From NCBI GenBank assembly GCA_017466455.1, contig JAFTUD010000010.1, positions 62,001-126,000 of the forward strand: DNA of 64,000 nt. Reading direction: 5' to 3'. This document shows positions 15,494 through 24,811 of this stretch, piece by piece; positions within the stretch are counted from its first letter, which is position 1; the number at the start of each line of letters is the position of its first letter. A model generated the notes under the pieces. That model was not told the origin of the DNA. It ran no database searches and saw nothing but the letters and a program-made list of their open reading frames with translations. The stretch comes from Clostridia bacterium (lineage in GTDB: Bacteria > Bacillota_A > Clostridia > Oscillospirales > CAG-272). The position numbers and the translations under genes are program-made.

Positions 15494-18400
15494 TTATACG
15501 GTTGGAATTTCGTATTCCTTTATATTTTCGGGCAAAGCCACGGGAGTCATAACATTAGTAAGATTTACGGTGTGGAGCTTGCCGTCAGTCTTTGTAACTG
15601 TGCTTACGACAGGAGCGCTTTCGCCAACTGCGTATTGCTTTTGGATAAGCTGAACATCGTTCTTTCCGTCAAATATGTAAGCAAAGATTGAAAGCTCAAG
15701 CCCTGCGAGATTTGTATTCTCAGGGAAGTTAATCATACAGCTGATCTCGGAGTATGTAAATACATCAATGTCAACCTGTAAGAAGCCCTTTGTAGCATTT
15801 ACATCGCCACCATCAAAGAACGCGTCGCCAAGATACTTAGGATTGAGAATAGCAAGACCGATAACAAGGTCCTCATTGTAGAGGTTGTATTCGTTAAGCG
15901 CCGCGATATCAATGTGGAATCCGCTTTGAAGACCGAGCGCGCCGTCACCGTTTTCCTTAAACGAATAGCCCTTATGAGTGATTATCGGTTTTATTGTTTC
16001 ACTGCCGAATTCTTCACCGCAGAAACGCAGACAAATTTGCGATTTAACACCGTCTTTGTCGTAACCGTTTGCGTAAGTTACGGAAATTGCAAGGTCGTGA
16101 CCGTCAAACTCGTCAAGGATGACGATGTTGTCAAGAGTATAAGTCGTTGCCTCGGTGCTTTCTTTTGTGTAAACCTTGTATGTCGCGCCGTAATTGATAA
16201 CTCCGCAAGGACAGTCGGTAATGTATCCGATATATCCGTTTTCAAGGCAGGTTTCGTTCTTTGTGTAAGGCGTATGAGCGTGGGCAATTCCCGAATAAAT
16301 GGTGTAAGCGCTCAATGATGATTGAAGCGAGGTAACGTTCGTGCTCATCGTGTAGAGAACAACGTTTGTTCTACTGTTAAATGCGTTTGTTGGAATTGTC
16401 AAATTACCCGTTGCATGCGAGTAGATTGTAAGAACGTTGTCGGTTGCGGAATAGAGTTTGAACTCCTCACTGCTAAACGAGGTAACTCCCATAAGAACAA
16501 CTGTTTTAAGCGCAGGGCAGTTCTCAAAGATTCCCTTGCGAAGTGAGGTAACGCACGACGGCAGGTAAACGTTTTCAAGAGATGTGCACGACTTGAAGGG
16601 GCAATCTCCCGTGAAGGTGATTGAAACTGTGCTGTCGGGGAAGACAAGGTTTTTAAGCGCCTTAGAATCAGAAAACGCGCTTGCGCCAAACGAGAGTGAA
16701 CAACCTTCGCCAATGCTAAATGTCGCTAAGGCGTTTGAACCGCTGAACGAATCCTGACCGAAACTTACGGTTGATGAATCTCCGATTGTTAGCGAGGTAT
16801 AGTTTTGGTTCTTATAAAAACTGCGAGATCCAAAGGTTACGTTGCAGTTATTTCCAATTGTAAACGTTCTAAGACCGCCAAGCCAACTGAAAGAACTATC
16901 GGCAAAGTTAACCGTTGCGCCGTCGCCGATTTCGATTTTGCTAATGGAGTTCATCGCTCCCTTAAAATTCGTTCTTGCGAAGTTTACGTTTGCTCCTTTA
17001 CCGATAATAAACTCCGTAACCGCCTTAGTGTTGTTGGTAAAGCAATCGTATGAGGTGGGGAAAAGCACCGTTGCGCCGTCAGCAATTACGACCGAGGTGA
17101 GTTTAGAGGTCGAGTTGAACGCGTCGGACTGCGGTAGCGTTCCGTCACCGAGTATAACCTGTAAAACGTAAGAGTTGCTACCAAACGAATCGGTTGCGAG
17201 GATTAAATCCTTCGTGAGTGAGAAGTCGTAAATTTCTACCGCACGGGTATTTGAAAATTGATAACCGACGTGGTTGAAACCAAACGGAACGATAATTTTA
17301 CGAACACTGCTAATGCCGTATACAGTTCCGCCGTAAGTGAATTCCGCGTTGAGTCCTGTAATAGACGCTATTTGTGTTTCTTCATCAAAGGTTGATGTAA
17401 AAATCAACGAGGCAAGAAGCGAAATTTCCGTTCCGTCCTCTAAAACGACTGTCATCATAGCGCCCGCAGGGTCAAGACGGTAGTCAAACTCGGTGTAATA
17501 TTCACAATTTGCGCAGTCGAGTCTTTTAGTGCCAAGCGACGTGTATGTTGCTTCAAGCGGATAAGTAGCGATAGACAAATCGTGTCCGGGCGCTACGGTA
17601 ACGGTAACTGTGAACACCTCGGAGCATCTTTGACACGTATACGTTTTTGTTTCGTCCTGTGTGCAACCAAGAATTGTTGACGATACAAGGTCATCCTCGG
17701 TATATTCGTGTCCGAGAGGTTCGGTCGTTTGGTCTTCAAGACGGATAAACGAACCGCAAATAGAGCAAGAGTATCTTGTTCCGCCACCTATTAGACAGGT
17801 AGACTCAACAGTTACGCCCTCGTCTTCAAACGGGTGAGCGTTGTCAACCTTGAGAGCCTCGGAACGATAGTTTGAACCGTTGCGGAGCAACATAATCATC
17901 TCGCCCGAGCAAAAATATGCGGTTATTGCGTTGCTTGCTTGATAATACCAGTTCTTTCCGTCAATTACTCCGGCGGATGTGTTGGAGTTTGGGCTGTCGC
18001 TTCTAACGGCGAGAACGAGCGTTTTGTCGGTATTATCTACGTCTGTGGAAAGATCTGTTCCGGTTAGCGAATCGGTAAGAGCGTAAGCCCACTGTCCGTC
18101 GATAAGTTTTGTTTCAACTTGCTTAACGGATGAACCGCCCGCTTTAAAGTGAATGTCACTTGCGGAGTTTTTGGTAAAATAGAATTTAAAACTAATGCTT
18201 GATACACCTTGATCGACACGAACGCTCGTCATTTCTCCAAGGAAAACGAGAGTCAAAAGATTGTTCTTGTGCGAGGCGTTATCGTTGAACGAATATTGAG
18301 ATGCAAATTTAGTAAGCCCCTCGGGGAAAACGAGAACGTCGTTTTGAATTGCGCATCCACTCAAAAAGTGAGATGAACCTTCATTATTTGCGTTATTACC

Positions 18401-18886
18401 TATTTGAATGAGGTTTTCGGGCATATAGGGATCGAGATTTCCGTTCTCGTCAACGAAAGAAAACGTTCCGCATTTATAGAAAACAGTGTCCCCAATCACC
18501 TCAATACTGTCAGGCAAGCAAGCCTTTGAAAGTGTAGAATATTCCTTTAAAAAGTTATTTTCAAGATGAGTAACACCGTCGGGAATGTAAATCGCCGTCA
18601 TTGATGTCTTTAAGGTGTAGTCCGTTCCGTCAACGTTGACGGTAGTGTTAACACCCGTAAGTTTTAGGGAATAAGGATCGGTTTTCAAGTTGTAGGTAAA
18701 TAAATCCTTGAACTTTACGGTAGCGTCAAATTCATTCGTTCCGTCGGTCAAGGTAATCTTGACGTCAAGATTTGTTAGCGCGTCGTCGCTAAGTTGAGTG
18801 TATTCGTGCTTTGCGCTTACGCTGATAGCAAGCAAACAGCACAAAACCGCCATCATAGCCACGATTAAAAGAAGCTTCTTCTTCAT
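15494..18886 (-). CDS. BspA-like leucine-rich repeat surface protein (1130 residues)
   Basis: A cleavable signal peptide (KKKLLLIVAMMAV then AISVSA, residues 1-24) directs secretion. The body contains BspA/LRR_5-type repeats in two blocks (about residues 90-250 and 500-830), with units such as LKNLVFPDSTVSI and LENVYLPSCVTSL. Between them lie paired-cysteine modules (YSCSICGSFIRL, YTCQRCSEVFTV), a pattern seen in clostridial surface proteins. The last 165 residues form a domain shared with two other genes in this window (19090-22698 and 56938-58809). No LPXTG motif or transmembrane anchor is visible, so attachment may use that C-terminal domain. It is monocistronic, with AAGGAG before the ATG. 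Adhesion or host interaction is likely by family, not shown. Confidence 0.87.
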   Translation of the reverse strand: MKKKLLLIVAMMAVLCCLLAISVSAKHEYTQLSDDALTNLDVKITLTDGTNEFDATVKFKDLFTYNLKTDPYSLKLTGVNTTVNVDGTDYTLKTSMTAIYIPDGVTHLENNFLKEYSTLSKACLPDSIEVIGDTVFYKCGTFSFVDENGNLDPYMPENLIQIGNNANNEGSSHFLSGCAIQNDVLVFPEGLTKFASQYSFNDNASHKNNLLTLVFLGEMTSVRVDQGVSSISFKFYFTKNSASDIHFKAGGSSVKQVETKLIDGQWAYALTDSLTGTDLSTDVDNTDKTLVLAVRSDSPNSNTSAGVIDGKNWYYQASNAITAYFCSGEMIMLLRNGSNYRSEALKVDNAHPFEDEGVTVESTCLIGGGTRYSCSICGSFIRLEDQTTEPLGHEYTEDDLVSSTILGCTQDETKTYTCQRCSEVFTVTVTVAPGHDLSIATYPLEATYTSLGTKRLDCANCEYYTEFDYRLDPAGAMMTVVLEDGTEISLLASLIFTSTFDEETQIASITGLNAEFTYGGTVYGISSVRKIIVPFGFNHVGYQFSNTRAVEIYDFSLTKDLILATDSFGSNSYVLQVILGDGTLPQSDAFNSTSKLTSVVIADGATVLFPTSYDCFTNNTKAVTEFIIGKGANVNFARTNFKGAMNSISKIEIGDGATVNFADSSFSWLGGLRTFTIGNNCNVTFGSRSFYKNQNYTSLTIGDSSTVSFGQDSFSGSNALATFSIGEGCSLSFGASAFSDSKALKNLVFPDSTVSITFTGDCPFKSCTSLENVYLPSCVTSLRKGIFENCPALKTVVLMGVTSFSSEEFKLYSATDNVLTIYSHATGNLTIPTNAFNSRTNVVLYTMSTNVTSLQSSLSAYTIYSGIAHAHTPYTKNETCLENGYIGYITDCPCGVINYGATYKVYTKESTEATTYTLDNIVILDEFDGHDLAISVTYANGYDKDGVKSQICLRFCGEEFGSETIKPIITHKGYSFKENGDGALGLQSGFHIDIAALNEYNLYNEDLVIGLAILNPKYLGDAFFDGGDVNATKGFLQVDIDVFTYSEISCMINFPENTNLAGLELSIFAYIFDGKNDVQLIQKQYAVGESAPVVSTVTKTDGKLHTVNLTNVMTPVALPENIKEYEIPTV

Positions 18887-18939
18887 AGTTTTTCTCCTTT
18901 TTATTTAATTTTATTTTTGGTAGGTTCTTCGCCATTTTC

Positions 18940-18970
18940 ATTATAAACTATGACCAAAGGTCAAGGTCAA
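18940..18970 (-). promoter_or_regulatory. Possible promoter and TGACC-AAA-GGTCA palindrome upstream of the first BspA-like gene
   Basis: On the minus strand TTGACC (18970-18965) lies 19 bp from TATAAT (18945-18940). A second TTGACC sits at 18964-18959, and TGACCAAAGGTCA (18951-18963) is a perfect palindrome inside the spacer. The long spacer and the palindrome suggest a regulated promoter. This promoter lacks the G/C run and the TTGTGCA palindrome found at the other BspA-like genes. Confidence 0.45.
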
Positions 18971-19058
18971 GACTTTTCTGAAAATTTTTATAAATAATTT
19001 ATAAATAATTTGTAGAAGAGAGTTCAGAACAAATAAAACCCTATAAAATAAGCATAAG

Positions 19059-19086
19059 AAAAAGGCAGTCGAGTGACTGCCTTTTT
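19059..19086 (-). terminator. Terminator of the second BspA-like gene
   Basis: A GGCAGTC/GACTGCC stem with a GAGT loop is flanked by A and T runs, 3 bp after the stop of the minus-strand gene. Confidence 0.8.
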
Positions 19087-19089
19087 CTT

Positions 19090-22000
19090 CTATACGTTTG
19101 GAATTTCGTATTCTTTAATGCTTTCGGGTAGCGCTACGGGAGTTACAACCGTTGTAAGATTTACCGTGTGGAGCTTGCCGTCAGTCTTTGTAACTGTGCT
19201 TACGACAGGAGCGCTTTCACCAACTGCGTATTGCTTTTGGATAAGCTGAACATCGTTCTTTCCGTCAAATATGTAAGCAAAGATTGAAAGCTCAAGCCCT
19301 GCGAGATTTGTATTCTCGGGGAAGTTAATCATACAGCTGATCTCGGAGTATGTAAATACATCAATGTCAACCTGTAAGAAGCCCTTTGTAGCATTTACAT
19401 CACCACCGTCAAAGAACGCGTCGCCAAGATACTTAGGATTGAGAATCGCAAGACCGATAACAAGGTCCTCGTTGTAGAGATTGTATTCATCAAGCGCATC
19501 AATATCGAGGTGGAATCCGCTTTGAAGTCCCATTTCACCGTCAGCATTTAGCTTGTAGGAATATCCCTTGTGAGTGATAATAGGCTTTACGGTAATATCA
19601 TCAAATTCCGTACCGCAACCTCTTTTACATGATGTGCATTTTACACCGTTCTTGTCATAGCCGTCTGCATATGTAACGGTAATAACAAGGTCGTGTCCGT
19701 CAATTTCATCAATAATGATAATTTCATCAAGCGTGCTATCAGCGCCCTCGGTGTTCTCGTTTGTGTAAGCCTTGTAGGTTGCACCGTAAGCAATCTCACC
19801 GCAAGGACAGTCGGTTGCGTAACCAATGTATCCGTTTTCAAGACATGTTTCAGCCTCGGTATGCGGAGTCACTGCGTGAGCAAGCCCTACATAAATAGCG
19901 TAGGTCGCATTTGAAAGCGAGGTAATGTTTTTGCTGTTCGTGTAAAGAACTACATTTGCGCGGTTTGCAAGTGCATTTGAGCCAAATGTAAGGTCGCCTG
20001 TCGCATGCGCGTAAATTGTAAGCACAGCATCGCTTGTCGCATTAAACGCGCTCTCGCCAATGGTGGTAGCACCCAAGAGTACCACTTTGGAAAGTGATGT
20101 GCAACCGTAGAATGTGTCCTTCTTAACCTCAGTCACATTTGCAGGTAGCCATGCGCTTTCAAGCGCTGTGCAGTTCTTAAATGCGCCGTTTCCTTCAAGG
20201 GTAACGGTTGAGCTTACAGGAATGTTAAGTGATGTAAGTGCTGTGTTTTGGAAGCACTCGGCAGCGAAGGTGTAGTTGCCGTTTTCACCAAAGGTGATTG
20301 TAGCAAGGCTCTTTTCGCCGTTAAATGTTCTGTAACCGAAGTAAACTGTTGCATTGTCGCCGATTTCAATAGCTGAAATGCGTCTTGTTGTACTGCCGTT
20401 CCAATTAAATGTTGTGTTTCTTTCAAAGCGAACATTTGCACCGTCGCCGATAACGATTTTGTCAAGACCTCTGAAGTCGCTGAACGGATTGATGCCCGAT
20501 GGAAATACAACCGTTGCACCGTCAGCAATTCTGACAATTGAAAGCTTGTTCATGTATCTGAATGTGTCACCTTGAAGCTTTACATTGTCGCCGAGAATAA
20601 TTTCGGTAATATCCGAGTTATCTCTGAATGTAGAAGGAAGACTTACATCGCGCGCATCAGTCAGGTCAATTATGGTCATATTGCTGTAACCGTTCTTGAA
20701 GCCTTGATCAATTTGAGTAACGCCGTAAGGAATAGAGAATGATTTTACATCATATGTGCTATATGTTACATCGCCTACAACAAAGGAGCTCTTAATAGAA
20801 CCGTTGTAAATTCTGCACTTATAAACATTATCAATCTCAGTTACCTCATATTTGAGAATATCCTTCGCCTTGATAACGAGCTTTGTTCCGTCAATCATCT
20901 CAATGCGAATGTCCTGCTCATCGGGAAGAATACGGTATGCGTATTCGTAGTAGTCACCGCATGTGCCGCCAAAGTTGGAGCAGGTAAATCTCTTTATACC
21001 CTCAGAGCCGGGAACTGATACAACAGGATAAGAAAGGATTGTGTAGCTGTGTCCGCTTGCATATGCAGTCACAACAGAAACCTTCTCGGAGCAGGCGGAG
21101 CAGGTGTAATGCTTAATTTCGTTTGTCGTGCAGGTAAGTGCGTCAACTGAATCAGGAGCATTTTCATCATATGTGTGTCCGGGAGCAGGCGCTGTTTCCT
21201 CATAACGAATGAAGGAGTCGCATAGCGTACAGCGATATTCGGTTCCCGACGGAGTAGTGCACGACGGAGTTGTAGGCACGCCCTCGCCCTCGGTGTGGTT
21301 GAATGTACCGAGTGTAACCGATGTTGTATCGGCAAATATAACCTCAGCACCGGCACCGCACACGCCATAGTTGAAGATTGTTCCTGTCGCGATTTTGTGA
21401 GTGTTAAACGAGGTGTTAACAGCTATTTCCTTGCAATATACAGGAGTAGATGAGGAAACAAAGCTGCTCGAATTGATGTTGACTGAGTCAGCCAAAAGAA
21501 CCGCAAAGGTTGCATTCGGGAATGTAGCATTTGATTCTGTTACATTGTCGTTAAGAACTACACCGGAGAAGGTGTTTCCGTTGAATGCCCAATAGGGAAG
21601 AGTGATTTTTGAGCCCTCGGCTCCGTTAATAACAAGCACTTGCTTAATATTACAAAGTCTGAATGCTTGGTCGGAGAGTGATGTAAGGGCAGTTGGCCAC
21701 TTGATATAGTCGGCAGAGCCAAGGTTTGAGCTTGCAAAGCAAGAGCCACCAAGTGATTTTACGCTTGAAAGGTCAACGGATTTCTCGCCCTCAAGGTTAT
21801 ACCATTGAACAGTTGTAATGCCGTGGTCATATCCGCTTGAGAATACAAATGCGCTACCATCAATCGTTGTAACCTTTGACATATCAATGTAGAAGTCACA
21901 GCTTGGATAAGCATTATCTACCTTTTGGAAGCTAAAGTTGAAGGCGTTGTTTCCAATAGTTTGAAGATTTCTTGACTCAACTACTACCCTTCTTGCGTTT

Positions 22001-22698
22001 GCGCAATGAGCAAATGAGTACATTGGAATAGATGTGCGATCACCCTTGATTATAATCTCGGTAGCCTGAACCCTTCTGAAGCACTGTGAAGAAAGAGAAG
22101 CGCTTGCAGGAACTATAAGCGTTTCAAACTGCGCGCCCTGAAATGCCGCCTCTCCAACGCTTGTTAGGCTTGCAAAGTTAGGAGAGGTGATTTTAACCTC
22201 ACTGCCGTCAGCGATAAACGCATCGGCATCATAGTAATAAAAATTATTTACTATCGGATTGTTTCCGTTTGTTTGAGAGGGGTTGAGTCCCGCTTGAGCA
22301 ACCGATGTGATAATTGAAAAATCAATAAAGATTTTTTCAAGCGCACCGTCATAGGTGTTTGCAATCATACCGTATGGAATAGCGGTAATGTACTTGCTCA
22401 AAATTCTGAGTTCCTTTACCGTTTTGTTTCCGGCAAACGCATCGTTGTCAATTTTGTTTACGACATAGGTTTTTCCGCCTACCGTAATGGTGCTTGGGAT
22501 TGTGGCAATCTCGGCAGTAGCAGTTTTGTTGCTTGTGTTTACACTTGCCGTTCCGTCGTATCCCTCGTAGGCGGAGGCGTTGTCGGTGGTGGTGAAATAA
22601 ACACCGTCAACCTCAACATTCGCCGCCGAAACGCTAAGTGCGAACAGGCAACACAAAAGAGCCATCATAGCCACAACTAAAAGTAGCCTCTTTTTCAT
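19090..22698 (-). CDS. BspA-like leucine-rich repeat surface protein (1202 residues)
   Basis: This is a larger paralogue of the preceding gene. The signal peptide (KKRLLLVVAMMALLCCLF then SVSA) is almost the same. LRR_5-like units occupy about residues 60-450 and 620-930, separated by cysteine-pair modules (YRCTLCDSFIRY, YTCSACSEKVSV). A third cysteine group TSCKRGCGTEF precedes the shared C-terminal domain. DNA of the last 300 bp is nearly identical to the neighbouring gene although the repeats differ. The start is placed at ATG 22698, which follows AAGGAG; an in-frame start 12 codons upstream lacks a ribosome site and would spoil the signal peptide. The promoter has a C10 tract and a palindrome. 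Confidence 0.87.
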   Translation of the reverse strand: MKKRLLLVVAMMALLCCLFALSVSAANVEVDGVYFTTTDNASAYEGYDGTASVNTSNKTATAEIATIPSTITVGGKTYVVNKIDNDAFAGNKTVKELRILSKYITAIPYGMIANTYDGALEKIFIDFSIITSVAQAGLNPSQTNGNNPIVNNFYYYDADAFIADGSEVKITSPNFASLTSVGEAAFQGAQFETLIVPASASLSSQCFRRVQATEIIIKGDRTSIPMYSFAHCANARRVVVESRNLQTIGNNAFNFSFQKVDNAYPSCDFYIDMSKVTTIDGSAFVFSSGYDHGITTVQWYNLEGEKSVDLSSVKSLGGSCFASSNLGSADYIKWPTALTSLSDQAFRLCNIKQVLVINGAEGSKITLPYWAFNGNTFSGVVLNDNVTESNATFPNATFAVLLADSVNINSSSFVSSSTPVYCKEIAVNTSFNTHKIATGTIFNYGVCGAGAEVIFADTTSVTLGTFNHTEGEGVPTTPSCTTPSGTEYRCTLCDSFIRYEETAPAPGHTYDENAPDSVDALTCTTNEIKHYTCSACSEKVSVVTAYASGHSYTILSYPVVSVPGSEGIKRFTCSNFGGTCGDYYEYAYRILPDEQDIRIEMIDGTKLVIKAKDILKYEVTEIDNVYKCRIYNGSIKSSFVVGDVTYSTYDVKSFSIPYGVTQIDQGFKNGYSNMTIIDLTDARDVSLPSTFRDNSDITEIILGDNVKLQGDTFRYMNKLSIVRIADGATVVFPSGINPFSDFRGLDKIVIGDGANVRFERNTTFNWNGSTTRRISAIEIGDNATVYFGYRTFNGEKSLATITFGENGNYTFAAECFQNTALTSLNIPVSSTVTLEGNGAFKNCTALESAWLPANVTEVKKDTFYGCTSLSKVVLLGATTIGESAFNATSDAVLTIYAHATGDLTFGSNALANRANVVLYTNSKNITSLSNATYAIYVGLAHAVTPHTEAETCLENGYIGYATDCPCGEIAYGATYKAYTNENTEGADSTLDEIIIIDEIDGHDLVITVTYADGYDKNGVKCTSCKRGCGTEFDDITVKPIITHKGYSYKLNADGEMGLQSGFHLDIDALDEYNLYNEDLVIGLAILNPKYLGDAFFDGGDVNATKGFLQVDIDVFTYSEISCMINFPENTNLAGLELSIFAYIFDGKNDVQLIQKQYAVGESAPVVSTVTKTDGKLHTVNLTTVVTPVALPESIKEYEIPNV

Positions 22699-22784
22699 AA
22701 AATTTTCTCCTTGCGGGGTCGAGTGGCTCGACACCCATTATAAAATATTTTTGTAATATCATAGTATCATAAATTATATTATGT

Positions 22785-22845
22785 TGTCAAGGCATTTTGC
22801 ACAAAAATAGGGGGGGGGGCAATCATTTTTGTGCAACTTGCACAA
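22785..22845 (-). promoter_or_regulatory. Promoter with C10/G10 tract and TTGTGCA palindrome (BspA-like gene)
   Basis: Minus strand: TTGACA at 22790-22785 with a likely TACTAT 18 bp downstream. A run of ten G (plus strand) at 22810-22819 begins 19 bp upstream of the -35 box. TTGTGCAACTTGCACAA at 22829-22845 is a perfect palindrome. The same three elements occur before 56938. Confidence 0.65.
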
Positions 22846-22874
22846 AATAGGGGCTGTTGCAATGCGCACAGAAC

Positions 22875-23255
22875 AAAAACGACACGATTTTTTCGCGTCG
22901 TATTTCGGTAAGAGAAAAATGCTCGGGCAAGAGGAAGCAATTCATACTACACAATGTCGGAATTTGCCCGCTTTTTGCTATATGCAAAAAAGAGTTCGGA
23001 TAAGTGACAGTCCAAGAACACGAGCCTTGGCGAAGTGTGATTGGCTTAGTGGAACTTATGCATGCGACCGGAGGGAGTCGCAATGAGGAATGAATTACTC
23101 GATATGTTTGCTGACACAAACTCGATATGTCCCGTTGGGACTCGATATGTTGCTTGCGCAACGCGATATGGCTAACGCCGTGAAGAATATTGCTTCGGGG
23201 CGTGTAGAAACAACTCCTACTGCACGAGGTCGGAGCTTACCCCCGAGGTACTCGG
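22875..23255 (+). repeat. Dispersed repeat copy C (composite)
   Basis: Order of parts: a CGACACGATTTTTTCGCGTCGT hairpin region with TTTCGGTAAGAGAAAAATG, CACAATGTCGGAATTTGCCC, TATGCAAAAAAGAGTTCGG, the CCTTGGCGAAGTGTGATTGG...ATGCATGCGACC...GGGAGTCGCAATG module (about 23011-23089), the CGATATG array, and TATTGCTTCGGGGCGTGTAG...GTCGGAGCTTACCC. The segment TTTTTGCTATATGCAAAA just before the heptamer also matches the end of nth, as if the copy had carried flanking coding sequence from that locus. No gene is seen in 22699-23317. Confidence 0.8.
23098..23179 (+). repeat. Array of four CGATATG units separated by mini-hairpins
   Basis: CTCGATATG occurs at 23098, 23121 and 23141 and CGCGATATG at 23162. 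Each is followed by a different tiny inverted repeat: TTTG-ctgaca-CAAA, TCCC-gtt-GGGA, TTGC-ttgc-GCAA and GGC-taac-GCC. The spacing is 20-23 bp. Constant heptamer plus variable short palindromes is not a CRISPR layout; spacers are too short and self-complementary. Confidence 0.75.
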
Positions 23256-23293
23256 CAAAAATCGGACATCAGCCGTAAGACCGATATCCGATT
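23256..23293 (-). terminator. Terminator of the anti-sigma gene
   Basis: ATCGGATATCGG and its partner in CCGTAAG..GTCCGAT form an imperfect stem on the minus strand, followed by TTTTTG, 25 bp after the stop at 23318. Confidence 0.55.
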
Positions 23294-23317
23294 AGTTAGT
23301 TATGAGTGGAAAATGAC

Positions 23318-24811
23318 TTATTTCTTAAAATCGTTCTTCCTATCGCTTTCCCATTCCTTTTTCATTTCATACCAAGATGATGAAATTTCATGCTCCTTGT
23401 CGTTTTGCCATTTTTCAACATCCTCACTCTTTCCGTCCGACGCGCCCTTAAACGCCTCAAGCCTTGCCGAATTCTTTTCCTCAACGCTTGCGTTAAGGTC
23501 GCTAAGCTCCGCCGATTTTTTCAAAAATTCCGCATAGAGTGAGCGTATTTCATCACTTGACGAGTCAATAAGAGCAATAAGCTCGCTATTTTTTTCGCCC
23601 TTCTTCATCTCGGAAAGAATACCGAGAATTCCGTTCACCGCACGCTCGCAGTCGCTTGATTTTTCCGCATCCTCAAGCACACTGATATATTCATCAAGCT
23701 TGCTTGTGAAAAGAGCATAATGCGACTTGAATTCATCATCCTTGCCCGAGCTGCCAAGCACCGCATGAATGTCATTTATCATATCGGTAAGTCCACCAAT
23801 AGGTCGCCCCGAAGCACCCTGACCATCGTTAGGTCGGTGCGGTGGTGTGCCATCCTGTGGCTTGCTTTGGGCTTTTTCGCTCTCAAGACCCTGCGGATTT
23901 TGCTCAGGCACTGAGTCTTCCTCAATTTCCTCTATGCAAGCCTTGATTTTTGCGATTAGAGCCTCAACGCTTTCAAATAGAGTGTTGAAAATATCATCAC
24001 TTACAGCCTGCTGCTCCTTTTTGGTCGCCTCAATGCTTTGCTCCTTTATTTCCTTTTCCCTGTCGGAGATTTTACTATAAAGCTCACCGACGGAAATATC
24101 ATCATATCTTTCGGAGTCAAGCTCGCCCCCCATATCAAGATAAGAGAGAATGAGTGCGTATTTTTGAGAATCTATACCGTATTCGCTCGCACCTGCCTCA
24201 AGCTCTGCATCTTGGACACCCGTAATTACAACACCGCGGATTTTCTTTTTTGAAAACTCGCCCGCAAAAAGAGCCTTAATCTCATTTGTCATTTTTTCAT
24301 CGCGCTCACCGCTATCGGCTGTTGCGCTTGCAAGCACAGCATTGTTGTCACGCTCTGCGGAAAAATAACCAAGCTGAACGCACTTGTCAAAAAGGAGAGA
24401 AACCGCCTCGCTCGGCGTTTTTCCTGTAAGAGTAGACCCAACAAGCAAAACCTCGGCGTCCTCGTTCAAGGCGCTTACCTCGGTAACCAATCCGTTTTCA
24501 TCGTACGAAATTTTTATAGACGGATTTATATCAATGATAAAATATCCGCTTGTACCGCCAAGAGGTGCATCGCCCTTGTTATCAAGTAGCATTACAGTAG
24601 CAATTAGACAAGCAAGCACAAGAATGGCAAAAAGCCAAAGAATGTATCTGAATTTTGACCTTTTGCGCTCCACCTCTGCACCAATGGCAGGGACAAGCAC
24701 ACCGACCTTGCCTTCCTCACTCCTGCACCTTCCCATTATCTTAGAAAAATCGGAATGAGATGATACGGATAGGTCTTTTTTTAGTTGCTTTTCAATTTCA
24801 CGCCTTTTCAT
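23318..24811 (-). CDS. RsgI-like membrane anti-sigma factor
   Basis: Layout of the 497 residues: a basic N-terminal cytosolic part (1-75), one transmembrane helix (about 76-98, ILWLFAILVLACLIATVML), then the extracytoplasmic RsgI-type domain beginning YFIIDINPSIKISYDENGLV. In this family the Asn-Pro bond of that strand is the reported self-cleavage site for signalling. The outer 300 residues are charged and coiled-coil-like. The start is set at the ATG overlapping the sigma stop (ATGA); an upstream in-frame extension lies inside the sigma gene. No zinc-binding HxxxCxxC anti-sigma motif is present. It probably holds the adjacent ECF sigma factor inactive until an extracellular cue arrives. Confidence 0.82.
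   Translation of the reverse strand: MKRREIEKQLKKDLSVSSHSDFSKIMGRCRSEEGKVGVLVPAIGAEVERKRSKFRYILWLFAILVLACLIATVMLLDNKGDAPLGGTSGYFIIDINPSIKISYDENGLVTEVSALNEDAEVLLVGSTLTGKTPSEAVSLLFDKCVQLGYFSAERDNNAVLASATADSGERDEKMTNEIKALFAGEFSKKKIRGVVITGVQDAELEAGASEYGIDSQKYALILSYLDMGGELDSERYDDISVGELYSKISDREKEIKEQSIEATKKEQQAVSDDIFNTLFESVEALIAKIKACIEEIEEDSVPEQNPQGLESEKAQSKPQDGTPPHRPNDGQGASGRPIGGLTDMINDIHAVLGSSGKDDEFKSHYALFTSKLDEYISVLEDAEKSSDCERAVNGILGILSEMKKGEKNSELIALIDSSSDEIRSLYAEFLKKSAELSDLNASVEEKNSARLEAFKGASDGKSEDVEKWQNDKEHEISSSWYEMKKEWESDRKNDFKK

Noticed and set aside
23098..23179. CRISPR-like array
   Set aside because: Only four units of 9 bp with 8-14 bp self-complementary spacers and no cas genes; this does not fit any CRISPR type.
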